A program made the position numbers and the translations under genes. Source: Cellvibrionaceae bacterium (GTDB taxonomy: Bacteria > Pseudomonadota > Gammaproteobacteria > Pseudomonadales > Cellvibrionaceae). From it: a stretch of 13,853 nt of DNA. This document shows positions 5,764 to 13,479 of this stretch, piece by piece. Location: the NCBI GenBank assembly GCA_021151615.1, contig JAGKXA010000106.1, positions 1 to 13,853 on the forward strand, given 5' to 3'. Numbering within the stretch: the first letter of the stretch is position 1; every line of letters starts with the position of its first letter. Below the pieces are notes generated by a model. The model was not told where the DNA came from. It made no database searches and saw only the letters and a program-made list of their open reading frames with translations.

Positions 5764-8172
5764 TTATTTCAGGTAGCGCGCTTCAGTACTGGCATTTCTG
5801 TCCCACACTTTTTCATCGCTCAGGCTGCGTAATAATTTAACGTACTCGGCATGAGTCCACGCGAGCGGTGTGGCGGAATTGGTGCCTTCACCGAGTGGAT
5901 AATTAAAGGTGCTGTTACTGCCTACGCCATCCCATACCTGTTCCGGTAGCATCATGCCGTCGTTGGCAAATAATTCCATGGCTTTAACATAGGTATTGCG
6001 CAGCTTTTCTGTGTCGAGTGTGTTGGTGGTTTTCGCTAATTGCAATTCATAGTGGCCGCGCTCGCCGGTAAAGATAGGCCAAACACGCCCGCGCCCGGCA
6101 GTTGAGTTATTGGCTTCTGCATAGCCGTTGCCGGTTTGCGAATCTTCACCATAGCCATCGATGCCGTAGCGGCGCCAGCCGGGAAATTTTCCTTCTACGC
6201 CGGGGAAGGTGAACTCGTATTTGGTGCGCAATAAATCCGGTAATTGTTGATTGTCATATTCAGGAATCGTTTCCAGGATATGTTTGTCAGTTGCGGCACG
6301 CACACCGTAGCGCACCAGCTCCAAAAATCCGCCATCGATGACTTGCGATTCATCATTGATCACTTGCGCGTTGCTGGTGCCCAGTGCGGAGTGATCATTT
6401 GGATCTTCGTTGGCGTTAATGCGCAAATAATAATTGCCGTTGCCTTGCTCCCCCGTTAATGAGCCAGCGGTGGTGTAGGTAAATCCCTCCAGCTGCGCGG
6501 AATATTTATCGGCAGCAGAAAAATATTTCTCTGCATTGGTGGCATCGCCAGCCTGCGTTGCAATATCGCCCGCAGAAACCAAGCCTGCGATAATTGCCGC
6601 AATTGTCGAGGGTGAGTACCCCTTTTGTTCTTCCCAACGCTCTTGCTGCGTGTAGGGCGGTTTAATGTCGGTGTCATTCCACAGGATTTTTACATGGCCG
6701 CCGTTGGCGAGAAAATCCGCGGCGGGTTTTAACATTTTGTGGTACCAAACAGTGATTTCACTATCGCTCAGTACGCCTTCTTTCCATAAACGCCAGCCAA
6801 GCATTATTGGCATGCCGGTTTGATCCAGTTGTACGCCGACCCATTCAGGCTCGCCATCTACGTGGGTCTTCTGTAAGAACCATCCTGGCGTTCCTGTATA
6901 GCCGGCAATTTTTTCGCTCGCTTGAACTTGCTGCAAATATTCAAACGCGATGCGTGGTGATTGGGTATCCCCGAGCGCAAGCATGGCCATGGCGACTTGA
7001 TAAAAATCGCGCGGCCACACAGCTTTATAGCCGGTGGCAAATTGTTCGGCGGATTTGGTATCGCCCCAAGGGTTGGAGAGCGACGCGATAAACGCGCCTG
7101 CGTGGGTTTTATCTTCCTGGGCTTTTAATACCATGGCGCTGGTGTACAACAATTTTCCGCCATCGGTGGCGGTAGCAGAAAGTTTTTCCAGTGCAGGCAG
7201 CGATTGTAAAAAGTCCTGCCAGCCGATCGCGTCGCCTTCACCGTTATAGTGAGCGAGAACCTTGTCATAACCTTTCGCCAGGGTTTGCTCGGCGACTATT
7301 TGGCTCTCCGCAGGATTCTTTCCAAAACCCAGCACCAAATCCCATTGTGTTGTTTCATTTTTTTTCAATGAATTTAATTGCACCGTAAAAGCGACATTGC
7401 CTTTACGATCGCCAGTGGATGTATAGAGTTTGGTGAGTTCACCCGTTTGTTTTATCTCGGTGATACCATCGGAAACGCCTTCAAAACCGACACTGCTTTT
7501 TACAATGGCAGCTGTGGTTTTCAAACTCATGCTGATTGAGCCTTCGCTAGCGGTCCAGGTGTTATTGGCAGTGTTGACCGAGTCATTACTGCCGGTATTG
7601 GCGATAGACGGGTTTACATAGAGGTAGGGGGTGATGCCATCGGCCAGTGCACGAAATTTCACGCGCATCATTAACGCTTGTGAGTCTGGATCGGTAAAAA
7701 TATGTTTCTCAATTTCATATTTTCCCTCCTTATCTTTATTCACAATTTTGTAAGCAAGGGAGGTCGGGCGGCCCAGCGCATCAGTGTTTAAATAACTAAT
7801 CGTGGAAACTGTATCTTTTTTCTCTTCATCCAATTTTTTCGGGTTGAGCGGATCGCTGCCTTGAATAAAAAATTGCAATTCCTGCAGTTGCGCTTCATTG
7901 ATCAAACCATACATGGTTTCGGTGAGTATGCCTTGGGCAACGGAAAACCAGACTTTGGAAATCGTACCTGTCGCGCCTGCATCGCTGTACTTGCCCTGGG
8001 TATAGGTTTCGTAGGCGGTGCCAATGCCGGTTTTGCCCGAATAGGACCAGAACGACGATTGGCCCGGTGCTCCTGGCGCGATGGAGTTTTCACTCGTCGT
8101 CAATTGTTTATCGGAGCAGCCGGCCAGCAAGCCCAAGCTACCAATCACCAAGGTCAGAAGCGATTTTTTCAT
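5764..8172 (-). CDS. Glucoamylase (glucan 1,4-alpha-glucosidase), GH15, lipoprotein
   Basis: The frame is open 16 codons further upstream, but the ATG at 8172 gives a proper lipoprotein signal peptide (MKKSLLTLVIGSLGLLAGC, Cys19 lipidated). Ser at +2 predicts outer-membrane sorting. The product is 802 residues. Residues ~30-320 form a beta-rich N-terminal domain like that of bacterial glucoamylases and glucodextranases; the (alpha/alpha)6 catalytic domain runs from ~330 to ~790. WPRD (386-389) matches the subsite -1 Arg-Asp of GH15. RWEEQKGYSPST (from 512) carries the general acid, Glu514 by the Trp-Glu-Glu alignment, and PLAWTHAE supplies the catalytic base, Glu776. The enzyme releases beta-glucose from non-reducing ends of alpha-glucans; glucodextranase specificity cannot be excluded. 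It is transcribed away from the GH13 gene, with two TACGTA operators upstream of its promoter, and is followed by a terminator. Confidence 0.93.
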   Translation of the reverse strand: MKKSLLTLVIGSLGLLAGCSDKQLTTSENSIAPGAPGQSSFWSYSGKTGIGTAYETYTQGKYSDAGATGTISKVWFSVAQGILTETMYGLINEAQLQELQFFIQGSDPLNPKKLDEEKKDTVSTISYLNTDALGRPTSLAYKIVNKDKEGKYEIEKHIFTDPDSQALMMRVKFRALADGITPYLYVNPSIANTGSNDSVNTANNTWTASEGSISMSLKTTAAIVKSSVGFEGVSDGITEIKQTGELTKLYTSTGDRKGNVAFTVQLNSLKKNETTQWDLVLGFGKNPAESQIVAEQTLAKGYDKVLAHYNGEGDAIGWQDFLQSLPALEKLSATATDGGKLLYTSAMVLKAQEDKTHAGAFIASLSNPWGDTKSAEQFATGYKAVWPRDFYQVAMAMLALGDTQSPRIAFEYLQQVQASEKIAGYTGTPGWFLQKTHVDGEPEWVGVQLDQTGMPIMLGWRLWKEGVLSDSEITVWYHKMLKPAADFLANGGHVKILWNDTDIKPPYTQQERWEEQKGYSPSTIAAIIAGLVSAGDIATQAGDATNAEKYFSAADKYSAQLEGFTYTTAGSLTGEQGNGNYYLRINANEDPNDHSALGTSNAQVINDESQVIDGGFLELVRYGVRAATDKHILETIPEYDNQQLPDLLRTKYEFTFPGVEGKFPGWRRYGIDGYGEDSQTGNGYAEANNSTAGRGRVWPIFTGERGHYELQLAKTTNTLDTEKLRNTYVKAMELFANDGMMLPEQVWDGVGSNSTFNYPLGEGTNSATPLAWTHAEYVKLLRSLSDEKVWDRNASTEARYLK

Positions 8173-8297
8173 GCGAATATCTCTCGTGTAATACAGTTTG
8201 CGTGCAAAGGTGACGTGCAATTAATCGCAGTCTGTTTTTGTTATTCGACATTTTCGCTATAAGCTGGTATTGCCATAGCATAAATGACTATTTTGCC

Positions 8298-8326
8298 ACC
8301 TTAGGCTTTGGCTAGACTCAACTCAA
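8298..8326 (-). promoter_or_regulatory. Candidate activator-type promoter of the glucoamylase gene
   Basis: On the minus strand, TTGAGT (complement of 8321-8326), 17 bp, then TAAGGT (complement of 8298-8303). Both hexamers are weak sigma-70 matches. The centre of operator 1 is exactly 12 nt upstream of the TTG. The predicted leader is about 120 nt. The case rests mainly on the same arrangement at two other promoters of the locus. Confidence 0.5.
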
Positions 8327-8331
8327 GCAGG

Positions 8332-8345
8332 TGCATACGTATTCA
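8332..8345. promoter_or_regulatory. TACGTA operator 1, proximal to the glucoamylase promoter
   Basis: The sequence TGCATACGTATTCA matches the 14-bp palindrome TGCATACGTATGCA at 13 positions, with its centre between 8338 and 8339. Read toward the glucoamylase gene it is TGAATACGTATGCA, identical to operator 6 read toward the receptor gene. Likely LacI-family binding site. Confidence 0.8.
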
Positions 8346-8348
8346 GGC

Positions 8349-8362
8349 TGCATACGTATGCA
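8349..8362. promoter_or_regulatory. TACGTA operator 2, perfect palindrome
   Basis: TGCATACGTATGCA is the only perfect 14-bp copy. Its centre (8355/8356) is 17 bp from that of operator 1, on the side away from the glucoamylase promoter. The two sites are separated by only 3 bp. Confidence 0.85.
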
Positions 8363-8433
8363 TTAAAGCGTAGTTCATAAAATTTCAAAGTGATTCCATA
8401 AAGGTGCGCAGCAAGTAAAAACTGCAGCGTTTA

Positions 8434-8447
8434 TGCATACGTATTCT
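8434..8447. promoter_or_regulatory. TACGTA operator 3, distal to the GH13 promoter
   Basis: TGCATACGTATTCT matches the palindrome at 12 of 14 positions, with its centre at 8440/8441. It lies 85 bp from operator 2 and 50 bp from operator 4 (centre to centre), so it probably serves the GH13 promoter. Confidence 0.75.
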
Positions 8448-8483
8448 ATGGACTTTTTTACGCTAAAAATCGGCGGACTCATG

Positions 8484-8497
8484 TGCATACGTATGTA
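8484..8497. promoter_or_regulatory. TACGTA operator 4, proximal to the GH13 promoter
   Basis: TGCATACGTATGTA matches at 13 of 14 positions, with its centre at 8490/8491. Exactly 12 nt follow the centre before the TTG of the GH13 -35-like hexamer, the same distance as at the other two promoters. Confidence 0.8.
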
Positions 8498-8502
8498 GTC
8501 AC

Positions 8503-8531
8503 TTGGCGAAAAAAAATGGCTCGCGTAGGCT
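8503..8531 (+). promoter_or_regulatory. Candidate activator-type promoter of the GH13 gene
   Basis: TTGGCG (8503-8508), a 17-bp spacer with an 8-A run, then TAGGCT (8526-8531). The match to sigma-70 is weak, as expected of a promoter that needs help. The predicted leader of about 70 nt includes the hairpin at 8557-8570. Confidence 0.5.
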
Positions 8532-8535
8532 GTAA

Positions 8536-8579
8536 TCATGAAGTGCGAACGGGTGTGGCAGTGACCTGCCGGTTCATGA
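8536..8579 (+). repeat. Two-tier stem-loop in the GH13 leader
   Basis: Outer arms TCATGAA (8536-8542) and TTCATGA (8573-8579) enclose a perfect inner hairpin GGCAG-TGAC-CTGCC (8557-8570). It would lie at the very 5' end of the predicted transcript, 28 nt before the ATG. It could protect the mRNA end or affect translation; no T-run follows, so termination is unlikely. Confidence 0.4.
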
Positions 8580-8607
8580 GATCAATAAAAAATTAGAGAT
8601 TCCCGCA

Positions 8608-10230
8608 ATGACAACGACTCCCTGGTGGCGCGGTGCCGTGGTATATCAGGTTTATCCACGCAGCATGATGGACGCCAACAATGACGGCATAGGCGATATC
8701 CCCGGCATTATTAGCAAGCTCGATTACCTCGAGAGCCTGGGGGTGGATGCGATCTGGGTATCGCCGTTTTTCAAATCACCCATGAAAGATTTTGGTTATG
8801 ACATCAGCGACTACCGCGCTATAGATCCCATTTTTGGTTCGCTGGCTGATTTCGATGAGTTGATTGAAAAAGCCCATGCGCGCGGCATTAAAATTATCAT
8901 CGATCAGGTGTTGAGTCATACCTCGGATATGCACGCCTGGTTTCAGGAGAGCCGCGAATCGCGCGATAACGACAAGGCCGATTGGTATGTATGGGCCGAC
9001 CCTAAACCCGACGGTACGCCGCCCAATAACTGGTTGGCAATATTTGGTGGTTCCGCCTGGGAGTGGGAGCCGCGCCGCTGCCAATATTATCTGCACAACT
9101 TTTTAAAAGCCCAACCCGATTTGAACTATCACTGCGCGGCGGTGCAACAACAAATTCTGGATGAGGTGGAATTTTGGTTGAAGCGCGGCGTGGATGGTTT
9201 GCGTTTGGATGCAATTATTTTTTGCTTTCACGATAAATTGTTGCGCGATAATCCCGCGAAACCCGAAGCCGAGCGCAGAGGGCGCGGCTTCCGTGAAGAT
9301 AACCCCTACGCATTCCAGCGGCATGTGTATGACTGCGACCGCCCGGAGAATTTGCAGTTTTTAGAATCGCTGCGCGCCTTGATGGATCGCTACCCTGGCA
9401 CTGTAACCCTGGGTGAAATCGCCTCGGAAGATTCGCTCAAGACCATGGCGGAATACACGGCCGGCAATTCGCGTTTGCACATGGCGTACAGTTTTGAATT
9501 ATTGGTCGATCAACTTTCTGGCTCCTATATTCGCGAAACCGTTGAAACGCTGGAGCAAAAATTATTGGAAGGCTGGCCCTGCTGGTCCATTGGCAATCAC
9601 GATGTGGTGCGTGTCATGTCGCGCTGGGGCGGTAAAGACCAATCACCGCAGTTGGCGAAAACTTTGAATGCCATGTTGTTGTCGCTGCGTGGCAGTGTTT
9701 GCTCTTATCAAGGTGAAGAATTGGGTTTAACCGAAGTGGATATTCCCTTTGAGCAATTGCAAGACCCTTACGGCATTACCTTCTGGCCACGCTTTAAAGG
9801 CCGCGATGGTTGCCGCACACCCATGCCCTGGAATCACACCGACGAACACGCCGGTTTTTCACAAACCAGTGGCTGGTTGCCTGTTGCCGCTGAACACAAA
9901 GCGGTAGCAGTAAGCTTGCAAGATGACAATCGCGATTCCGTTCTCAACGCCTATCGCACCTTTATGCACTGGCGCAAACAGCAACCGGCGTTGCGGTTGG
10001 GCGATATAAAATTTATTGCAGATGCTGAAGGTTACCTGGTGTTTACCCGCGAGTATCAAGGCGAAAAATTATTGTGCGCATTTAATTTTTCGGTGCAGCC
10101 TGTCGCTATTCCATTGCATACGGATTACACATTAATTGCTGTTGATGGTCATGGTTGCTGCACAGCCAACACCAGTGGCCAACAGTTGGATATTCCCGCC
10201 TATTCCGCATTTATTGCACGTGTTCAATAA
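8608..10230 (+). CDS. Cytoplasmic alpha-glucosidase, GH13 (subfamily 23-like)
   Basis: This 540-residue enzyme has no signal peptide and begins at once with the GH13 barrel (WWRGAVVYQVYPRSMMDAN). Conserved regions appear in order: DQVLSH (99-104), GVDGLRLDA with the nucleophile Asp201, TLGEIAS with the acid/base Glu270, and IGNHD with the transition-state Asp332. The stretch IIFCFHDKLLRDNP after the nucleophile, and residue numbers one less than those I recall for the Halomonas enzyme HaG (202/271/333), point to GH13_23 alpha-glucosidases that cleave maltose and short alpha-glucosides from the non-reducing end. A beta-sandwich domain C occupies about residues 465-540. It would act on sugar brought in by the MFS carrier. 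It is transcribed divergently from the glucoamylase across a 435-bp operator region. The ribosome-binding site (AGAGA) is weak. It could also act on other alpha-linked disaccharides. Confidence 0.94.
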   Translation: MTTTPWWRGAVVYQVYPRSMMDANNDGIGDIPGIISKLDYLESLGVDAIWVSPFFKSPMKDFGYDISDYRAIDPIFGSLADFDELIEKAHARGIKIIIDQVLSHTSDMHAWFQESRESRDNDKADWYVWADPKPDGTPPNNWLAIFGGSAWEWEPRRCQYYLHNFLKAQPDLNYHCAAVQQQILDEVEFWLKRGVDGLRLDAIIFCFHDKLLRDNPAKPEAERRGRGFREDNPYAFQRHVYDCDRPENLQFLESLRALMDRYPGTVTLGEIASEDSLKTMAEYTAGNSRLHMAYSFELLVDQLSGSYIRETVETLEQKLLEGWPCWSIGNHDVVRVMSRWGGKDQSPQLAKTLNAMLLSLRGSVCSYQGEELGLTEVDIPFEQLQDPYGITFWPRFKGRDGCRTPMPWNHTDEHAGFSQTSGWLPVAAEHKAVAVSLQDDNRDSVLNAYRTFMHWRKQQPALRLGDIKFIADAEGYLVFTREYQGEKLLCAFNFSVQPVAIPLHTDYTLIAVDGHGCCTANTSGQQLDIPAYSAFIARVQ

Positions 10231-10274
10231 ATGCACCGCTAGTAATTGCTGTCCTTGTTGTGAGTTATGTCCTT

Positions 10275-10298
10275 GAGGGCCTTATGCCCTCTTTTTTT
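10275..10298 (+). terminator. Rho-independent terminator after the GH13 gene
   Basis: The stem GAGGGC (10275-10280) / GCCCTC (10286-10291), with loop CTTAT, is followed at once by seven Ts. It is a textbook form, 44 nt after the stop, and it makes the receptor gene a separate transcription unit. Confidence 0.93.
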
Positions 10299-10409
10299 AT
10301 TTTTTCCGTCATTGATCTTCATTTTTTACTGATTTTACTGAATCAAAAACCTGTTTCCCCTATTCATTTTGCAGTGAGCAAATGAATTGGTTCCGCTAAT
10401 TCCTGTGAT

Positions 10410-10423
10410 TGCATACGTATGCG
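10410..10423. promoter_or_regulatory. TACGTA operator 5, distal to the receptor promoter
   Basis: TGCATACGTATGCG matches the palindrome at 13 of 14 positions, with its centre at 10416/10417, 20 bp upstream of the centre of operator 6 (about two helical turns). Confidence 0.8.
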
Positions 10424-10429
10424 GTGGTT

Positions 10430-10443
10430 TGAATACGTATGCA
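10430..10443. promoter_or_regulatory. TACGTA operator 6, proximal to the receptor promoter
   Basis: TGAATACGTATGCA matches at 13 of 14 positions, with its centre at 10436/10437. The imperfect half faces away from the gene, as in operator 1. The TTG of the -35-like hexamer starts after exactly 12 nt. Confidence 0.8.
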
Positions 10444-10448
10444 TTCTA

Positions 10449-10478
10449 TTGTGGATGCCACTCCCTAAGGCCTACCAT
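10449..10478 (+). promoter_or_regulatory. Candidate activator-type promoter of the TonB-dependent receptor
   Basis: TTGTGG (10449-10454), an 18-bp spacer, then TACCAT (10473-10478, 4 of 6 to TATAAT). The predicted leader is about 100 nt. The spacer is one base longer than at the other two promoters, but the distance from operator to TTG is the same. Confidence 0.5.
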
Positions 10479-10583
10479 CTTTTCAACGACAGAACCATTC
10501 TGTTTACGCAGTGCGTACAAAGGAATGTCGTTAACGCAGCACGCTAACAATAAAAGCTATACCTCCGCGGAGAGAAAAAAACC

Positions 10584-13373
10584 ATGAGAAAACCCACGTT
10601 TAACCATATGCTCGCCCTGGCTACTACCATGACCATGGTGGCTGGTTCACAAGTTGTTTATGCACAGCAAAACACTAAAAGTGCAGAGAAAGAAGTAGAG
10701 GAAGTTGTTGTTACAGGCTTCCGTCAAAGCGTGTTGAATGCCATTGATGCAAAACGCAATTCCGATACCGTGATTGAAGCTATTTCGGCTGATGATATTG
10801 GCGGTCTGCCCGATGTTTCGATTGCGGATTCTTTATCGCGTTTGCCCGGTGTAACTTCGGTACGTACTGGTGGACAGGCCAGTGAATTGAATATTCGCGG
10901 TATGAGTGGTGATTTCGTATTCGCTACCATGAATGGTCGCGAACAAGTGAGTACCAGCACCGGCCCGATTGCCGGTCGCAGAATTGAATTTGATGTATAT
11001 CCTTCTGAACTAATTTCCCAGGCGGCAGTTTACAAATCGCCCAAGGCATCGCTGATTGAAGGTGGTGTTGCCGGTAGCATTGAATTAACCACGGTAAATC
11101 CGCTGAAAAATTCGCAAGATCACTCATTCAATGTAGGCGTGCGTGGCAGCTCTAACAGTCGTACTTCTGAAGTGGAAGATGCGATTGATTTGGGTCACCG
11201 TTTTAATGCGTCCTATCAAGGAAAATTTGCCGATGATACGCTCGGCCTTGCGTTTGGTTATGCCAAGTTAAGTGCGCCCAGCGTTGCCAACCAATATATT
11301 GGTTTGCAGTACAACGGCTCGCGCAATGTTGATGCAGAAGCGGGCAACGAATTTGTCAGTGAAGGTATGGAAATGCAACAGCGTGGCGGTGAAGAGCAGC
11401 GCGATAGCTACCTCGGAACATTTGTATGGGAACCAAGTGATACCTTTACCCTGAAAGGGGATGTGTTTAATACCAAGGCAGATTCTGAAGCTTTTGCACG
11501 TGGCTTCCGTGTAAAAACATTGCACTCTGCCAATAGCATTACCAATCCGGTGGTTGTTAACAATGCAATGGTAGGCGGCACTGTTTCCGGTGATGGCACT
11601 ACTAACTTTGCTGTATTTACTGTTAATGACAATGACTCACGTGAAGCGGAAGTGTTGTCCTACGGATTAAATGCAGAATGGAAACTGGATGCGTGGACAA
11701 TCAACGCTGACCTTTCTTATTCAGAGTCGGATGGTGATTTCCAAAACGGCGGTACCCGTGCGCTTTTGTATAACGACGCGACCGTTGCTAACCCCGTCCG
11801 CTCGGCGGAAACCATTACTTATAAAAATAATGGTTTGGAGCCAGCAGATTTTTCTGCAGCACAAAGCTATACCAATTTGAATCGCATTGCCTTAACTGAA
11901 GTGGGTCAGTGGCCATTCATTACCCACAACGAAATTGATGCGCAAAAAATTGATGTGAAATATGAATTTGAATCCGGCTTTGTAACTTCTATCGAAGCGG
12001 GTCTACGCAATTCTTCGCGTGAATACACCGGCAAACGTGGTCAGGAAGGGTATGGTTCCGAGTTTGGCAACCATCCGACAGAGTTCCCGATTCAATTGAC
12101 TGAGGATATGGTTAAAGTAGTGAAGTTTGGCGGCGATCTCAAAGGTATGCCAGATTTCTTCGCTATTGATTTTGCCGATGCCGTCGCTGCGGTAGAAGAA
12201 GCGCGCGGTCGCGATTGGAATCCAGTGGCAAATTGGTCCAACAACTGGACTATGATTCAATCCGGTACTGTGACAGAAGATGTATTGGCTGGTTACGTGA
12301 TGGCAAATTTTGCCTCAGAACTTGGCTCAACCAATATGACTGGTAACTTCGGTGTGCGCGTAGTTGAATCTGACCAATCCAGTGATGGTTATTTGCAAAT
12401 CGGTGCTGGTGCGGGCATTCCAATTGCTGATGAGCGTGGAGTAGTTAGCAATGACTATGTGCGTAATGAATTGGGCCAAAAATATACCGATTACTTGCCA
12501 TCATTAAACCTGAATTTCCAAATTACCGAACAGGATCAAATCCGTTTTGCTGCAGCAAAAGTGATGTCGCGTCCACCGGTAAGCCAACTGAAGTCTGGCG
12601 CGGGTTCATGGATCGATAGCGAGGATAGATTTAATGCCTGGGGCAATACCAGCCCGCTGTTGGATCCATTCTACGCAACGCAATATGACCTCTCTTACGA
12701 GCGCTATTTTGCCGATACTGAAGGTGCAATTGTGGTAGGTATTTTCCGTAAGGATATTGAATCCTTTATTGAAAATATCACCTTGCGTGGTGTTGATTTC
12801 AAAGCGTTGGGTTTCAATGTGCCAGATACTAACCCCAATACCGGCAATCCTTTAAAGCCAGGTGGTGAATATCAAACTGCTTACAACAACACCAAAGGTG
12901 GCTACATCCAAGGTATCGAATTGGGTTACACCCAAACTTTCGATTTCCTGCCAGGAATTTGGTCTGGCCTGGGTGTGAGCAGCAGCTATTCTTATACCGA
13001 AAGTGATGTTGAGCGTATTAACAACCTCGGTGGCGAAGAGAAAGATATTGGAATGCCCGGCTTGTCGCCCAGCAACCTGAGCGCAACCCTGTTCTATGAT
13101 TACGAAGGTTTTTCAACGCGTTTGAACTATCGTTATCGCGAAGCGTTTGTGGCCAACCAGGTGGCGGTAGAAACACAAGAAGTGTTTTACGCGGATGAAT
13201 CAGTGGTGGATTACCAAGCCTCCTATGAATTCGAAAATGGTGTTGAGTTGGTGTTCCAGGTTAATAACCTGACCGACGAACCTTCCAAAACCTATTTCGG
13301 CAATGAGGAGCAAACCGGTTCGATTCAGTACTTTGGCCGTCAATACTTCTTTGGCGTCAATTACAAACTCTAA
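10584..13373 (+). CDS. TonB-dependent outer-membrane receptor, likely for malto-oligosaccharides
   Basis: The 929-residue protein starts at ATG 10584 with GGAGAG just upstream, and has a signal peptide cleaved after the Ala27 of VVYA. The TonB box EEVVVT (39-44) is followed by the plug (~45-165; ADSLSRLPGV, NIRGM and an IEGGVAGSIEL end) and a barrel of about 760 residues that ends in YFFGVNYKL, the aromatic beta-signal expected by the BAM complex. The plug motifs and size fit the large Xanthomonas/Caulobacter carbohydrate-receptor group, to which Caulobacter MalA belongs. There is no N-terminal signalling domain, so it is a pure transporter. Substrate is inferred from the neighbours and the shared operators: maltose or maltodextrins, taken up with energy from TonB-ExbB-ExbD, which are encoded elsewhere. 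It forms its own unit between two terminators. Confidence 0.95.
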   Translation: MRKPTFNHMLALATTMTMVAGSQVVYAQQNTKSAEKEVEEVVVTGFRQSVLNAIDAKRNSDTVIEAISADDIGGLPDVSIADSLSRLPGVTSVRTGGQASELNIRGMSGDFVFATMNGREQVSTSTGPIAGRRIEFDVYPSELISQAAVYKSPKASLIEGGVAGSIELTTVNPLKNSQDHSFNVGVRGSSNSRTSEVEDAIDLGHRFNASYQGKFADDTLGLAFGYAKLSAPSVANQYIGLQYNGSRNVDAEAGNEFVSEGMEMQQRGGEEQRDSYLGTFVWEPSDTFTLKGDVFNTKADSEAFARGFRVKTLHSANSITNPVVVNNAMVGGTVSGDGTTNFAVFTVNDNDSREAEVLSYGLNAEWKLDAWTINADLSYSESDGDFQNGGTRALLYNDATVANPVRSAETITYKNNGLEPADFSAAQSYTNLNRIALTEVGQWPFITHNEIDAQKIDVKYEFESGFVTSIEAGLRNSSREYTGKRGQEGYGSEFGNHPTEFPIQLTEDMVKVVKFGGDLKGMPDFFAIDFADAVAAVEEARGRDWNPVANWSNNWTMIQSGTVTEDVLAGYVMANFASELGSTNMTGNFGVRVVESDQSSDGYLQIGAGAGIPIADERGVVSNDYVRNELGQKYTDYLPSLNLNFQITEQDQIRFAAAKVMSRPPVSQLKSGAGSWIDSEDRFNAWGNTSPLLDPFYATQYDLSYERYFADTEGAIVVGIFRKDIESFIENITLRGVDFKALGFNVPDTNPNTGNPLKPGGEYQTAYNNTKGGYIQGIELGYTQTFDFLPGIWSGLGVSSSYSYTESDVERINNLGGEEKDIGMPGLSPSNLSATLFYDYEGFSTRLNYRYREAFVANQVAVETQEVFYADESVVDYQASYEFENGVELVFQVNNLTDEPSKTYFGNEEQTGSIQYFGRQYFFGVNYKL

Positions 13374-13396
13374 TTCCGGTTTATTAATGGCCTGAT

Positions 13397-13433
13397 AAAT
13401 CACCCGCATGGCGTTCCATGTGGGTGATTTTTT
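13397..13433 (+). terminator. Rho-independent terminator after the receptor gene
   Basis: A 15-bp stem with one G.T pair (13397-13411 with 13416-13430; loop CGTT) runs into TTTTTT, 23 nt after the receptor stop. It separates the halogenase-like gene from the receptor transcript, although partial read-through is possible. Confidence 0.9.
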
Positions 13434-13479
13434 ATCTGGCATTTTGCCGCAGCAGAATTAATCAGTACGAGAGTGGCTT

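Noticed and set aside
8197..8208. Dyad TTTGC-GT-GCAAA in the glucoamylase leader, as another operator
   Set aside because: Single short copy, unlike the TACGTA sites; could be chance in this AT-rich leader.
7861..8262. 133-codon open frame on the + strand opposite the glucoamylase start
   Set aside because: It is antisense to a firmly identified GH15 gene and has no motif; a shadow of codon bias.
10861..10867. TACGTAC within the receptor gene, as a seventh operator
   Set aside because: Core only, inside coding sequence, with no flanking match to TGCA ends.
13444..13471. TTGCCG/TACGAG as a promoter of the halogenase-family gene
   Set aside because: It would place the transcript start about 2 nt before the ATG with no room for a ribosome-binding site.
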